Positions 43,937-52,757 are shown, numbered from the stretch's first letter. The stretch is DNA of 64,000 bases from Chitinophaga sp. (GCF_017745275.1 NZ_JAGHZS010000005.1:310001-374000), one strand, 5' to 3'. Notes: generated by a model from the letters alone, not told the origin. Numbers and translations: made by a program.

Positions 43937-44704
43937 ATGAAAACAATTATGATATCCTCCATTTTTGCGCTGTTATTAGGCGCCTGCAATATTTCATATG
44001 GCAGCAACTCCCGCACCTTGTTGCCTGCGACCGATAGTACCAACGGCTTCGCGGTAGTAGAACTGTTTACTTCTGAAGGATGCTCCAGTTGCCCGCCTGC
44101 CGATGAATTATTGGCCCGCCTGGAAAAGGAAAGTCAGGGTAAGCCCTTGTACCTGCTGGCATTTCATGTGGACTACTGGGACCACCAGGGCTGGAAAGAC
44201 AGCTTTAGCCAGCATACATTTTCCGAAAGACAGGAAGCATACGCCGCCTGGTTGCATCTCAACAGCGTATATACGCCACAGGTAGTCATCAATGGTACCA
44301 GTCAATACGTAGGATCTGATGCCGGGAATATTATCGGGCGCATCAACGACGCTTTCAACGCCAATAGCGGCCCGCAGCTCGTACTGGAAGGGCAACCCGC
44401 CGATGGAAAGATGAATGTTTCCTGGACTGTTACTATGCCGCAAAAACATACCAGGCTGCACCTGGCCTTTGTACAAAAAAATGCCCAAAGTAATGTGCGG
44501 GCGGGCGAAAATGCGGGCAGGAAATTATCGCATGTGCAGATTGTGCAGCAGTTGACCACGGTGGATCCGGATAAAAGTCAGCATGCAATGGTAAATATAC
44601 CTGCCGGCTTTAATAGCCGCGACTGGGAGCTGATAGGCTTTGTGCAGCGCAACAGCGATGGAAAAATTATTGCAGCCGGCAAAGCCACCATTGCACATCA
44701 ATAA
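43937..44704 (+). CDS. DUF1223 thioredoxin-like lipoprotein
   Basis: The 255-residue product has a lipoprotein signal (ALLLGAC, Cys17) and the DUF1223 hallmark FTSEGCSSCPPADELLARL (C49, C52), a thioredoxin-like CxxC, with DYWDHQGWKD near 84 and YTPQVVINGTSQYVGSD near 118. DUF1223 proteins are secreted thiol proteins of unknown substrate. The neighbours (P460, Ohr) suggest oxidative-stress work. Confidence 0.88.
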   Translation: MKTIMISSIFALLLGACNISYGSNSRTLLPATDSTNGFAVVELFTSEGCSSCPPADELLARLEKESQGKPLYLLAFHVDYWDHQGWKDSFSQHTFSERQEAYAAWLHLNSVYTPQVVINGTSQYVGSDAGNIIGRINDAFNANSGPQLVLEGQPADGKMNVSWTVTMPQKHTRLHLAFVQKNAQSNVRAGENAGRKLSHVQIVQQLTTVDPDKSQHAMVNIPAGFNSRDWELIGFVQRNSDGKIIAAGKATIAHQ

Positions 44705-44760
44705 TCGTATTACACGCATATCAGTATTTATCTCACAAAAAAAAATAAAAACACTTCACC

Positions 44761-45168
44761 ATGAACAAAGTATTATATACCGGGAAAACACATACTACAG
44801 GCGGCCGCGAAGGCCAGGCGATCAGCAGCGATGAACAATTACAAATTAAGCTGGGCACACCCGGTAGCGGAAAAGGAACGAACCCGGAGCAACTGTTCGC
44901 CGCAGGATGGTCGGCTTGCTTTATTGGTGCCATGGGCATTGCGGCACAGGCAAGAGGTATTCGCCTGCCGGAAGGTACGGCGGTGAATGCTGAAGTAGAC
45001 CTGGTGTTAGCCGGCAGCGACTATCACTTACAGGCACGGCTAAACGTAGCATTGCCTGGACTGGATCTGGCGATGGCGCAGCAGGTAGTGGAGGCTGCAC
45101 ATAATACCTGCCCGTATTCAAAAGCAGTGAAGAATAATATTCCGGTTACGATAGATTTTAGCCTTTAG
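44761..45168 (+). CDS. ohr: Ohr-type organic hydroperoxide reductase
   Basis: The 135-residue product has both redox cysteines of the OsmC/Ohr family, in GWSACF (C53) and NTCPYSKA (C117), and the typical length of 135-140. It reduces organic hydroperoxides using dihydrolipoyl-type thiols in the cytoplasm. It ends the four-gene run from 42528. Its stop codon is inside hairpin D. Ohr rather than OsmC is favoured by the length and the CPYSKA motif. Confidence 0.93.
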   Translation: MNKVLYTGKTHTTGGREGQAISSDEQLQIKLGTPGSGKGTNPEQLFAAGWSACFIGAMGIAAQARGIRLPEGTAVNAEVDLVLAGSDYHLQARLNVALPGLDLAMAQQVVEAAHNTCPYSKAVKNNIPVTIDFSL

Positions 45169-45244
45169 CTATTAGCTTTTAACAAAATGCAGCGAAGAGC
45201 ATATGACGTGGTCTTCGCTGCATTTTGCTAAAAGCTAAATGCTA
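45166..45244. repeat. 7-base-periodic hairpin D
   Basis: The left arm (45166-45198) reads TAGCTAT, TAGCTTT, TAACAAA, ATGCAGCGAAGA. The right arm (45212-45244), as reverse complement, reads TAGCATT, TAGCTTT, TAGCAAA, ATGCAGCGAAGA. Arms of 33 bases differ at three positions. AGC recurs every seven bases, as in hairpins A-C, though the units differ. The stop codons of both convergent genes (45166-45168 and 45235-45237) lie in the arms. Confidence 0.8.
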
Positions 45245-45732
45245 TTTTGAGCTACTTCTTCAGATGTAAGTCCATACATGGGCGGTGTTTTTACACCCAG
45301 CAGGTTCAGGTAGATATACAATTCGCCCCGATGGTGGATTTCGTGTTCTACCATGGCCCGCAGCCATTTCCAGGTGCGCATATTGATATTACCCGGTGTA
45401 GTACAGGTACGTTGCAGATCTTCATCGCTTAAACCACGGAAAATATCGAGTGATTGTGTGTGCAGTTGATGAAAGAAGGCCAGTACATTGTCGTAACCAT
45501 CGGCGAGGTCTTTGCCACAGCCCTGGTAGGCGCTTTTCCTGCCGGCAATGGTTTCTGCAAACATATATCTTTCGATGGTGGCAATATGCCTGATTTGATC
45601 GCCGATACTGAATTTACCTGGACGGTAGGCCCAGTCCAGCTGCGCTGGCGGCACCACTTCTATCAGGCGAAGCGTACGCGCGCGTACTTTATCGTAGTAC
45701 TCCAGGAAAGGTTGTATAGTAGTGATTTCCAT
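45235..45732 (-). CDS. DinB-family protein
   Basis: The 165-residue product is a four-helix DinB bundle with metal-binding histidines in IRHIATIERYMF (about residue 47) and VEHEIHHRGELYIYLNLLGV (about 131-140). Some family members are thiol-dependent S-transferases; DinB itself is damage-inducible in Bacillus. It starts three bases behind the thioesterase gene, so they form one operon. Specific activity not predictable. Confidence 0.9.
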   Translation of the reverse strand: MEITTIQPFLEYYDKVRARTLRLIEVVPPAQLDWAYRPGKFSIGDQIRHIATIERYMFAETIAGRKSAYQGCGKDLADGYDNVLAFFHQLHTQSLDIFRGLSDEDLQRTCTTPGNINMRTWKWLRAMVEHEIHHRGELYIYLNLLGVKTPPMYGLTSEEVAQNSI

Positions 45733-45735
45733 GGT

Positions 45736-46158
45736 TTATTTACTTGCTTTCATGAATGTGAGTAATGCAGTGGCTACCTGTGATTCTTTGCCGGCGTTCA
45801 ATATAAACAGATCGGTTTGCACCACGGTAATGGTAGCACCTCCCTTGATCACCCTGGCCCGTGCGATCAGCTTTTCTCCTTTGGCTTGCCGGAGATAATT
45901 GATTTTAAATTCTATGGTCAGAAAAGAAACATCTTCTGCATAAAGCGTGGTGGCGGCGTATCCACCAGCGGAATCGGCCAGTGCGGCAATAACGCCTCCA
46001 TGAAAAATACCGTTGGTACGCAACAGGAAATCGGTAGGAGGAACGGTGATGGTAATGGCGCCATGGTCAATATTTTCGAGGGAGGCGCCATAAAACTGCA
46101 TGAGTTTTTGCCGGCCAAAACTGGCGTTGATTCTTTCGCTGATCTGTGGGTCAAACAT
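45736..46158 (-). CDS. hotdog-fold thioesterase (PaaI-like)
   Basis: The 140-residue product has the hotdog signature GIFHGGVIAALADSAGGYAA (about 50-69), followed by FKINYLRQAKGEKLIARARVIKGG. This matches PaaI/YdiI-type acyl-CoA thioesterases. The ATG at 46158 is used; a GTG at 46173 is also in frame. DinB is downstream in the same operon. Confidence 0.9.
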   Translation of the reverse strand: MFDPQISERINASFGRQKLMQFYGASLENIDHGAITITVPPTDFLLRTNGIFHGGVIAALADSAGGYAATTLYAEDVSFLTIEFKINYLRQAKGEKLIARARVIKGGATITVVQTDLFILNAGKESQVATALLTFMKASK

Positions 46159-46293
46159 AAGTAATTGTTTCACGGGAAGATAGACATTTTTATGTATTTA
46201 TATGGTAGAAAAACCGCATTGGCGCAGCGTTAATGTAACGTTAATTAAGCAACTATTCACACTCGCTGCACGTATTATCTATAAACAACTGTT

Positions 46294-46842
46294 ATGAAAA
46301 AGATATCTCTCTCCCGCCTGTGGAAGAGACAGTGGATTGCATACAGTTCTTTATTTTTCGCTGTGTGTATGACTGCCTGTAGTGGCGGAGGTTATAGTAG
46401 TAATAATGGTAATCCTGGTGGCGGTAATACGTATTCCATCAGTGCATCGCTGACCGGGGCGCAGGAAACACCTGCCAACAGCAGTGTGGGTACAGGTACT
46501 TTAACGGGTACTTACGATCCATCCACGTATAAAATTACTTATACCGTTACGTGGAGTAACATCAGCGGTGCGCCCATGGGAATGCATTTTCACGGACCAG
46601 CAGCAGCAGGGGTTTCAGGGCCGGTAGTAGTGAGTATTACTGGTTTCCCCACAACGGCCAGTGGTACGTTTTCAGGAACAGCCGTGATCATGCAGGACCA
46701 GGCAGGCGATTTGTTGTCCGGCAGGTGGTATATAAATATTCATACCGCTACTTACCCGAACGGAGAAATAAGGGGGCAGATTACCAGCACCCAGATGACC
46801 AGTAGTTCGGGCTCAAATTCAGGATCAGGCTCAGGATATTAA
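46294..46842 (+). CDS. CHRD-domain lipoprotein
   Basis: The 182-residue product has a lipoprotein signal (VCMTACSGGG, Cys about 29), a Gly/Ser-rich linker and a CHRD domain (about 48-160): ASLTGAQETPANSS, GMHFHGPAAAGVSGPVV, and INIHTATYPNGEIRGQI. The tail (165-182) is Gly/Ser repeats. CHRD domains are surface or extracellular with unknown biochemistry. The gene ends five bases before a perfect 15-bp hairpin. Confidence 0.88.
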   Translation: MKKISLSRLWKRQWIAYSSLFFAVCMTACSGGGYSSNNGNPGGGNTYSISASLTGAQETPANSSVGTGTLTGTYDPSTYKITYTVTWSNISGAPMGMHFHGPAAAGVSGPVVVSITGFPTTASGTFSGTAVIMQDQAGDLLSGRWYINIHTATYPNGEIRGQITSTQMTSSSGSNSGSGSGY

Positions 46843-46846
46843 CGGT

Positions 46847-46880
46847 AACGGGGATGCATCTTTTTAGATGCATCCCCGTT
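46847..46880. terminator. perfect 15-bp hairpin between convergent genes
   Basis: AACGGGGATGCATCT and its exact complement flank a TTTT loop. There is no T run on either side, so it may rely on stem strength. It lies between genes ending at 46842 and 46884. Confidence 0.6.
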
Positions 46881-46883
46881 GCG

Positions 46884-47096
46884 TCATGATGGGTTCTTAT
46901 GTTCTGACTGTTTTGGCCTTGTCATACGGCGAAGGCTATACGCAATGCTCATTGTAATGCAGAGCGGACATACGCCAAACCGGAACAGGGCCAGGAAGGC
47001 TTTTTTATACCAGGGCAGGTGAGCCGGGATAATGGGACAATGTGGTCCTGCCTCTTCAAATTCTTTGATCCCCCAGATATTAGCAGCTGTTTTCAT
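46884..47096 (-). CDS. small membrane protein with CPLC motif
   Basis: The 70-residue product has GPHCPIIPAHLPWYKKAFLALFRFGVCPLCITMSIAYSLRR-like content: one Cys-Pro near residue 20, a CPLC pair (about 43-46) in a hydrophobic helix, and a basic C-terminus. It follows a 26-residue membrane peptide gene by 11 bases and an ECF sigma gene by about 145 bases. I do not recognise the family. Coding is supported by operon-like spacing. Confidence 0.55.
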   Translation of the reverse strand: MKTAANIWGIKEFEEAGPHCPIIPAHLPWYKKAFLALFRFGVCPLCITMSIAYSLRRMTRPKQSEHKNPS

Positions 47097-47107
47097 GGTC
47101 ACTGTTT

Positions 47108-47188
47108 TTAACCGAAGAAATGATAAAGGCAAATACCCGTTAATACCAGGGAGACCATGCAAAGAATTATTTTTGTTTTTGTAGACAT
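47108..47188 (-). CDS. 26-residue single-helix membrane peptide
   Basis: A short frame reads MSTKTKIILCMVSLVLTG then ICLYHFFG and stop. The first six residues are basic and the rest is one membrane helix. It lies 52 bases behind the ECF sigma gene and 11 bases before the 70-residue gene on the same strand. Such a peptide could be a toxin-like, regulatory or leader peptide. It is below normal annotation limits and needs evidence of translation. Confidence 0.45.
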   Translation of the reverse strand: MSTKTKIILCMVSLVLTGICLYHFFG

Positions 47189-47240
47189 ATGGAATTATTT
47201 TAAAGGTGATTTGTAGATTAATACCTGTTAGGCAACAGGA

Positions 47241-47807
47241 TCACCCCAACAATCCGTTGTTTTCTTCCGTTTGTCTTATTTTTTTAACCTGCTGAATACA
47301 CTTGTATTGTTGGCTAGCCGCTGTATGCTTGTTTTTCCACTTCATTTTTTTTATCAACGACTCCATCGGTTCCCGGTAAAAAAAGATAGCTTTTAGAATG
47401 CGTTGGCAATTCGCGGTAATCCGTTTTATCCAGGATTGTACTTTTTCGTCTTTGCTTTTTTCGGGGTGCAGGGTAGTTACGAAGGCTTCTTCGGGGCATT
47501 GGTAGACCGCGATATCAGTGACCGGCAGCAGTTTGTTATCCCGCAGGCGTTTCAGCCAAAGATTCCTGGCGATGGAGAAGAGGTAGGTTTTCAGGGAAGC
47601 GGTTAGTTGAAAATCAGGTTGCCTGATTTTTTGCAATAACACGATAATAGCCTCCTGGAAAATATCTTCCGCATCATGGGAGGTGCCATGGTTATGAGTG
47701 ATATAGCTGGTGATGGCCGGGAAATAGTAGTGATAGAGCACCTCAAAAGCGGCATTTTGTTCGCTTCTGAGCCGGATAAGCAAGGTATCGTCTGAAATTG
47801 TTTGCAT
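47241..47807 (-). CDS. ECF RNA polymerase sigma factor
   Basis: The 188-residue product has region 2 (AAFEVLYHYYFPAITSYI and DAEDIFQEAIIVLLQKI, then SLKTYLFSIARNLWLKRLRDN) and a region 4 with SLIKKMKWKNKHTAASQQYKCIQQVKKI, which carries the helix-turn-helix. I use the ATG at 47807. No FecR gene adjoins it; two very small genes follow instead. Its target is not evident; the divergent operon at 48026 is a candidate. Confidence 0.9.
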   Translation of the reverse strand: MQTISDDTLLIRLRSEQNAAFEVLYHYYFPAITSYITHNHGTSHDAEDIFQEAIIVLLQKIRQPDFQLTASLKTYLFSIARNLWLKRLRDNKLLPVTDIAVYQCPEEAFVTTLHPEKSKDEKVQSWIKRITANCQRILKAIFFYREPMESLIKKMKWKNKHTAASQQYKCIQQVKKIRQTEENNGLLG

Positions 47808-48025
47808 GCCAGGGTGGTGTTTAGTTGCTACTATATACCGGTAAACGTGTTTTATCACCCGTTAAAGGTAAAAATATTTAACAAAGCAGTTGGAAAGTGT
47901 CGAAAGCCGCTGCGGTAGCTATTTATCATAGTAGGTTATGCTTTAAGTGAGGGCCGGATTTTTATCCAGTTCTTTTTTGCCTTCACCCTTTTTGCTGTAT
48001 TGATTGTCTATTGGAAAAATCAACC

Positions 48026-48736
48026 ATGGTGTTTCGCCGCATACTGTACCTGTTATTATTTATTTGCTGTATGTGTGGCAAAGTAGCTAATGCCCAGTCA
48101 CCGGGGCCGGAGCATGTTAATGTAGACGGCAACCTGGCTGAATGGGGGAAATCGTTGCGCAATTATGATAAATCGGCGGTGCTTTGGTATGATATCCATA
48201 ACGACGCCGACTTTTTGTACATCGCTTTTAAGCGACCCAGCCTGGGTTGGAACATTGCCTTGCCTAAACGTTTGGTCATTGAGATCAGCGAGCCCAATAA
48301 GCCGGGCGTTCAAATTGTTTATCCGGGGCATTACAGCGACAATAAGGATGAGATGTGGAACCACCTGGAAATTAAGAGAATGGGTGCTACAGCATTTGAT
48401 ACCATGACCATTTATAACGACTTAGGTATCCAGGCGGCTGGTGGTTTCTGGGATAAGAAGGTGCCTGCAAAAGAAGTAGGAGGTGCGCCTGATGAAGGAG
48501 AAACGGCCTATATAGTAGGGGCGGATGGAGAATTGGCAATTCCGCGGAAGTTATTACCGGTGGCCACGGGTACCTGTACCATTAAAATGACTATAGGAGG
48601 GGGAGAAAGTGATTATATGGTTGCACTTAACAAGTTAAATCAAAATGCACATTTTGATTTGGGAAGGGGATCCGGGGATGGACTCACTGCATTGATTAAG
48701 GAATTCAAATTATCTGTTACCTATCTTTTAAAATAA
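48026..48736 (+). CDS. secreted CBM9-like/DUF hypothetical protein
   Basis: The 236-residue product has a signal peptide (about 1-24, ending ANAQ) and opens with VNVDGNLAEWG, followed by DADFLYIAFKRPSLGWN. DGxxxEW near the N-terminus with a strand pattern like this is seen in family-9-type carbohydrate-binding and related sugar-binding sandwich domains. The match is suggestive only. The ATG at 48026 is preferred over a TTG at 48011. The TonB-dependent barrel follows after five bases. Confidence 0.65.
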   Translation: MVFRRILYLLLFICCMCGKVANAQSPGPEHVNVDGNLAEWGKSLRNYDKSAVLWYDIHNDADFLYIAFKRPSLGWNIALPKRLVIEISEPNKPGVQIVYPGHYSDNKDEMWNHLEIKRMGATAFDTMTIYNDLGIQAAGGFWDKKVPAKEVGGAPDEGETAYIVGADGELAIPRKLLPVATGTCTIKMTIGGGESDYMVALNKLNQNAHFDLGRGSGDGLTALIKEFKLSVTYLLK

Positions 48737-48741
48737 ATCTT

Positions 48742-51519
48742 TTGCATAAGTTCCTATTAACTGTCACATTGTTCTTAGTAACCGGCGCCGCGCTTTTTGC
48801 GCAACTGCCGTCTCCTCCCAAGCCTAAACCGTTAGCGATACGGAGGGTAAATGGCGTGGTTCGGGATAGCCTGGGTAAGGTTATCCCGGCTGCTGCCGTG
48901 AGGTTAATTGCTGCATCGGACACTTTGCATACATTGACATCTGAATATGGCGTATTTAATTTCCCGGAAGTGCGGAGTGTATACTTTACGCTGGAAGTAC
49001 AGATGGCCGGTTATCATCCCTATTTCAAGAAATATTTCCTGAATGATGTGAAGCCTATCCTCGTATTACCACCGCTGGTGTTGACTTCCAGCCTGGTGCA
49101 GTTGAAGGGGATTACCGTTACCACGGAGAAGGGGCCGCAGCAACGGGGAGATACCACCGAGTTTTGGGCAAAGGATTACATTGTTCGCGATTATGCCCGC
49201 CTGGAAGATATGCTGAAGCGGATGGAAGGATTTTCTACAGATGCCAATGGCATGCTGAGTTATAATGGGAAACCTGTTAACAAAGCGCTTTTTAACGGCA
49301 CAAAGTATTTTGATGGGGATGTAGCGGCGGCTATCAAAGAATTACCGGCGGATATTGTGGAGCGTATACAGGTGATCCAGGACAATGAAGATGGTACAGG
49401 TCCTAAAAAATCCATGTCTGCGGCTTCGTCTCAAACACTGAATATTGTGACCAAACCAGATAAATCTGCCGCCAGGATGTACCAGGCGAGTGCTGCTGCA
49501 GGTACGCAGGACCGTTATACCGGCGTGCTTTCCGCCAAATCATTGGATGGCAACAGGATGTGGGGCATTGGTGTTTCCAATACGCAGGAGCCCCTGGGTA
49601 TCAAAAGAGAGGCGCCTTTAGGTACTATTAGTAATATGATGGAACGCATGGTATCCGCCTGGCAAACGGGAGGATCTGGCGGGATGTTGAAAGGATCAGC
49701 GGCCCGGTTGAATTACAATGATAGAATAGGGAAAATGTCATATAGCGTTGCCTATTTGTTTAACAGGACGCATATGTTAAACGAGACGGAAAATATGACC
49801 GAGGAGTTTTATAAGGATGGAAGTTTGAAAAGAAATACTACAAGCCGGGAAGATGACACCCGCACGGAACATGGCCTCATGTTGAGTGCGGATCTTCACC
49901 TGCCTGATTTCAGTATGATGACGCAACTATCCGCCAATACTACTGCCAGCGTGAGTAATAATACCACCGAAACCCGCCAGACCGGGATAATAGATAATTT
50001 GCAGCGGGGCGCAACAGGCATGCATACCCAAACACCCAACTACCGGTTTTCGGCTATGTTGAATTTTTTCGAGCATAAAAAGCTGAGGATGTCTGTAAGC
50101 CTGAATTCCGGCCTTAACGCCACAAATGGATCAGGACACGATAACACCGATATTTACAGTAGTGCCGGTGCCGGGAAACCAGATAGTTCCCTGTATCTGC
50201 TGCAACAACAAAAAATTAGCAACGCCAATCATGCTGTGGGCGTCACTTTTGCCTATGGCCACCGGGAGAAATATGACATTAAACTGGAGATAATCCCCTC
50301 ACTCTTCAGAACGATCACCAATAATTACCGGGACCAGGTGATCGGCGATCAGCCGGCAAAGCGTTTGAATGACCTCAGCAATGATGAGGCGTTAACGAAT
50401 GCCAGGCTGCCGGTTGCTTTGTCTGCTACTTATAATTTTACAAGGAAGCTGGCAGTGGAAGTGAGGGGCGAATATCAAACCATTTGGCAACAAACCCAAC
50501 TTCGTTTGAAAGACCTGGATCTTTCTACCCGTTCTTCTTTTTTCTCACCCCACATCAGTTTCAGTTATCGTCGCTCAAATACCAGCGTGGTCAGAGCGTC
50601 GTATCAACGCAATGTAAATACGCCTTCATTGCTGCAACTGAATCCCAAACCTTATTATACAAGCCCTTTTGATGTGATGTTTGGAAACCCGGATCTGAAA
50701 AATGGTGTTATGACCACAGCATCGGCTGAGTATCAGAATTTCGGCACCCAATCAGGGATCATCGTTGATCTCTCGGGCCATTATATGTTCACGAATAATG
50801 GTATTGGAGCCAACAGGATTGTTCAGGTAGATTCGGTGACTAATACCATCCGTACGGAAACCCACTATCTGAATCTAAAAGGAGGAGATACTAAAACGAT
50901 CCGTGCTTCCATCGCTAAAAACTTAAAGCCGATGAATATGATGTTTCGTTTGGCTGGAAACGCACAATGGGCAAAACAACTATTTTTCGCAAGCAGTCAT
51001 GCTGAACAAACGGATCAGCGTACTTACGATGGTAATTTTACTGCTGCAATAACACCGGTAAAATGGCTGGACCTAGCGCCCGCAATAGCCTATACAACAA
51101 CTAGTAACAATAATTCCCTGCAACCAGGACGTCCTTTGTTTAACAATGAACTGACGACGCAGTTAACTGCTGCTATCTTCCTTCCGGCAGATGTGAAAAT
51201 GAATATCAATGCCAGGCAAACCGTGAGCCGCGCCAGCAGCCTGCCGGTGAGCCAGCATCCTTTTGTACTCAACGCCAATATTGAGAAACGTTTCCTGAGG
51301 AAAAAAGACGCCATTATCAGCTTTATGGTAATGGATGCCTTCCAGCAGAATAACAACAATATCATTACCCAGTCAACTACAGGGTTCTCTAATGCTGTAA
51401 CAAATCTTAAAAGCCGGTATTTCTTATTCCAGTTGTCGTGGAATCCACAGCAATTTACCCGCAGTAAATCTGTTATCGGATCGCGTAGGGGAGATGGTAG
51501 TTTTGTGCCGGTGAAATAA
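48742..51519 (+). CDS. TonB-dependent outer-membrane beta-barrel, TTG start
   Basis: The 925-residue product has a signal peptide (1-20, HKFLLTVTLFLVTGAALFAQ pattern), a carboxypeptidase-regulatory-like domain (about 33-105, with VNGVVRDSLGKVIPAAAVRL), a plug-like region (about 125-240) and a long barrel of the OMP_b-brl_3 type to the end. No ATG lies in frame between the upstream stop at 48697-48699 and the signal peptide, and TTG at 48742 gives an intact signal peptide, so I infer a TTG start. It lies five bases behind the CBM9-like gene. Ligand unknown. Confidence 0.9.
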   Translation: MHKFLLTVTLFLVTGAALFAQLPSPPKPKPLAIRRVNGVVRDSLGKVIPAAAVRLIAASDTLHTLTSEYGVFNFPEVRSVYFTLEVQMAGYHPYFKKYFLNDVKPILVLPPLVLTSSLVQLKGITVTTEKGPQQRGDTTEFWAKDYIVRDYARLEDMLKRMEGFSTDANGMLSYNGKPVNKALFNGTKYFDGDVAAAIKELPADIVERIQVIQDNEDGTGPKKSMSAASSQTLNIVTKPDKSAARMYQASAAAGTQDRYTGVLSAKSLDGNRMWGIGVSNTQEPLGIKREAPLGTISNMMERMVSAWQTGGSGGMLKGSAARLNYNDRIGKMSYSVAYLFNRTHMLNETENMTEEFYKDGSLKRNTTSREDDTRTEHGLMLSADLHLPDFSMMTQLSANTTASVSNNTTETRQTGIIDNLQRGATGMHTQTPNYRFSAMLNFFEHKKLRMSVSLNSGLNATNGSGHDNTDIYSSAGAGKPDSSLYLLQQQKISNANHAVGVTFAYGHREKYDIKLEIIPSLFRTITNNYRDQVIGDQPAKRLNDLSNDEALTNARLPVALSATYNFTRKLAVEVRGEYQTIWQQTQLRLKDLDLSTRSSFFSPHISFSYRRSNTSVVRASYQRNVNTPSLLQLNPKPYYTSPFDVMFGNPDLKNGVMTTASAEYQNFGTQSGIIVDLSGHYMFTNNGIGANRIVQVDSVTNTIRTETHYLNLKGGDTKTIRASIAKNLKPMNMMFRLAGNAQWAKQLFFASSHAEQTDQRTYDGNFTAAITPVKWLDLAPAIAYTTTSNNNSLQPGRPLFNNELTTQLTAAIFLPADVKMNINARQTVSRASSLPVSQHPFVLNANIEKRFLRKKDAIISFMVMDAFQQNNNNIITQSTTGFSNAVTNLKSRYFLFQLSWNPQQFTRSKSVIGSRRGDGSFVPVK

Positions 51520-51528
51520 TGCTATTAT

Positions 51529-51558
51529 AAAAAAGGTCCCTGAGAAGAGACCTTTTTT
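51529..51558. terminator. bidirectional rho-independent terminator
   Basis: AAAAAAGGTC pairs with GACCTTTTTT over about ten bases. It separates the convergent genes ending at 51519 and 51563. Confidence 0.75.
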
Positions 51559-51562
51559 TACC

Positions 51563-52081
51563 TTATATCTTTTCGATGGACCGGATCGTAATGCCCCTGA
51601 AGCAATCATCCATGCACCCATTTTCTACGTAACCACAACTGGATATCATCCCGTTATTGGTTGCTTCAAAGTAAGTTTTTACATTACCTCTTTTTTGTAA
51701 CCAGTCATCTTTCGCCTCGCGGTAAATATCATCTAAGGTGCGGAGCGCATATCCGTTAGCATGGGAACCCAGTTGCGCGGCATTTTCCGTCCATTCTTCC
51801 ACAATTCGTATCGGGGGATTAGTTCGATCTACAGCTTTGGCAATGTAAGCACGTTGCACTACTTTGCCTTCTTTCACAGTAATCGTTGTTTCCGTGCTGA
51901 ACCCTGTCCAGGAAGCAGAACTTACCGTATAGCGGTAAGAGTTACCAGATGCTGCTTTAAAGCCTGCCCAGGCGTCGTAGCTCCGGTTAAAATCCTTTTG
52001 GTAGGCGATCGTATCCTTTTTGCAGGAGATGAACACGGTACTGGTGAGTAATAGTAAAAAGAAGTAGATATTCGCTTTCAT
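51563..52081 (-). CDS. small lipoprotein of unknown function
   Basis: The 172-residue product has a lipoprotein signal (TVFISCKKD, Cys about 20). The mature part is mixed alpha/beta with GYALRTLDDIYREAKDD and a C-terminal Cys pair (GCMDDCF). A DUF6174-like or similar small lipoprotein is possible. No function is assigned. Confidence 0.7.
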   Translation of the reverse strand: MKANIYFFLLLLTSTVFISCKKDTIAYQKDFNRSYDAWAGFKAASGNSYRYTVSSASWTGFSTETTITVKEGKVVQRAYIAKAVDRTNPPIRIVEEWTENAAQLGSHANGYALRTLDDIYREAKDDWLQKRGNVKTYFEATNNGMISSCGYVENGCMDDCFRGITIRSIEKI

Positions 52082-52259
52082 ACATGGGCGTTTAGGTGGT
52101 TGAACGCACGAAAGGATGTAAATGTTACTGCCCCGTATGTTTTATTAGTTAAAGGTAAAAACCCGCGTTGGTACCTAAGCTCTGATAGCTTTCCGCTTTT
52201 CCATCATGGCACACATTTTATAGTACTTTAAAAATATTGTAGTGCTAATAACATACGTT

Positions 52260-52757
52260 ATGGAAAACATGGACATTAACTCCACCAGGAAGGCCGGATT
52301 CTTTGAACGGATGGCAGCCATTGCTGTATCTGTTACCGGTAGCGCCGGCGCTTTTGTAGTAGCGTTGCTTGTCATCATTGTTTGGGCAATAACAGGTCCC
52401 ATTTTTAAATATTCTGATACCTGGCAACTGGTGATCAACACTGGTACTACCATCGTTACTTTTCTGATGGTTTTCTTAATACAGAAATCACAAAATAAAG
52501 AATCCAAGTCCATACAACTCAAGCTGAATGAGCTGATTGCCGCTAATAAACTGGCCAGCAACCGCTTAATTGATGTAGAGAATTTAACAGAAGAGGAGCT
52601 GGATGTATTGCATAAGTACTACTGCAAAATGGTGGAAATCACCAGTTCCAAAGCCAATATACAGGAGTCACATTCCGTAGAAGAAGCCATATCAGCGGCA
52701 TTGGGCAAACATGAAGAACTACTGATCAAGAAGAAAGGTAGGGAAAAGGGGGCATGA
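52260..52757 (+). CDS. low-affinity iron permease-like membrane protein
   Basis: The 165-residue product has two membrane helices (about 22-44 and 57-75) and the PF04120 feature GTTIVTFLMVFLIQKSQNKESKSIQLKLNELI. The C-terminus is helical and charged. The family name comes from fungal Fet4, but bacterial members lack proof of iron transport. The ATG at 52260 is used; an upstream in-frame start exists at 52242. Confidence 0.85.
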   Translation: MENMDINSTRKAGFFERMAAIAVSVTGSAGAFVVALLVIIVWAITGPIFKYSDTWQLVINTGTTIVTFLMVFLIQKSQNKESKSIQLKLNELIAANKLASNRLIDVENLTEEELDVLHKYYCKMVEITSSKANIQESHSVEEAISAALGKHEELLIKKKGREKGA

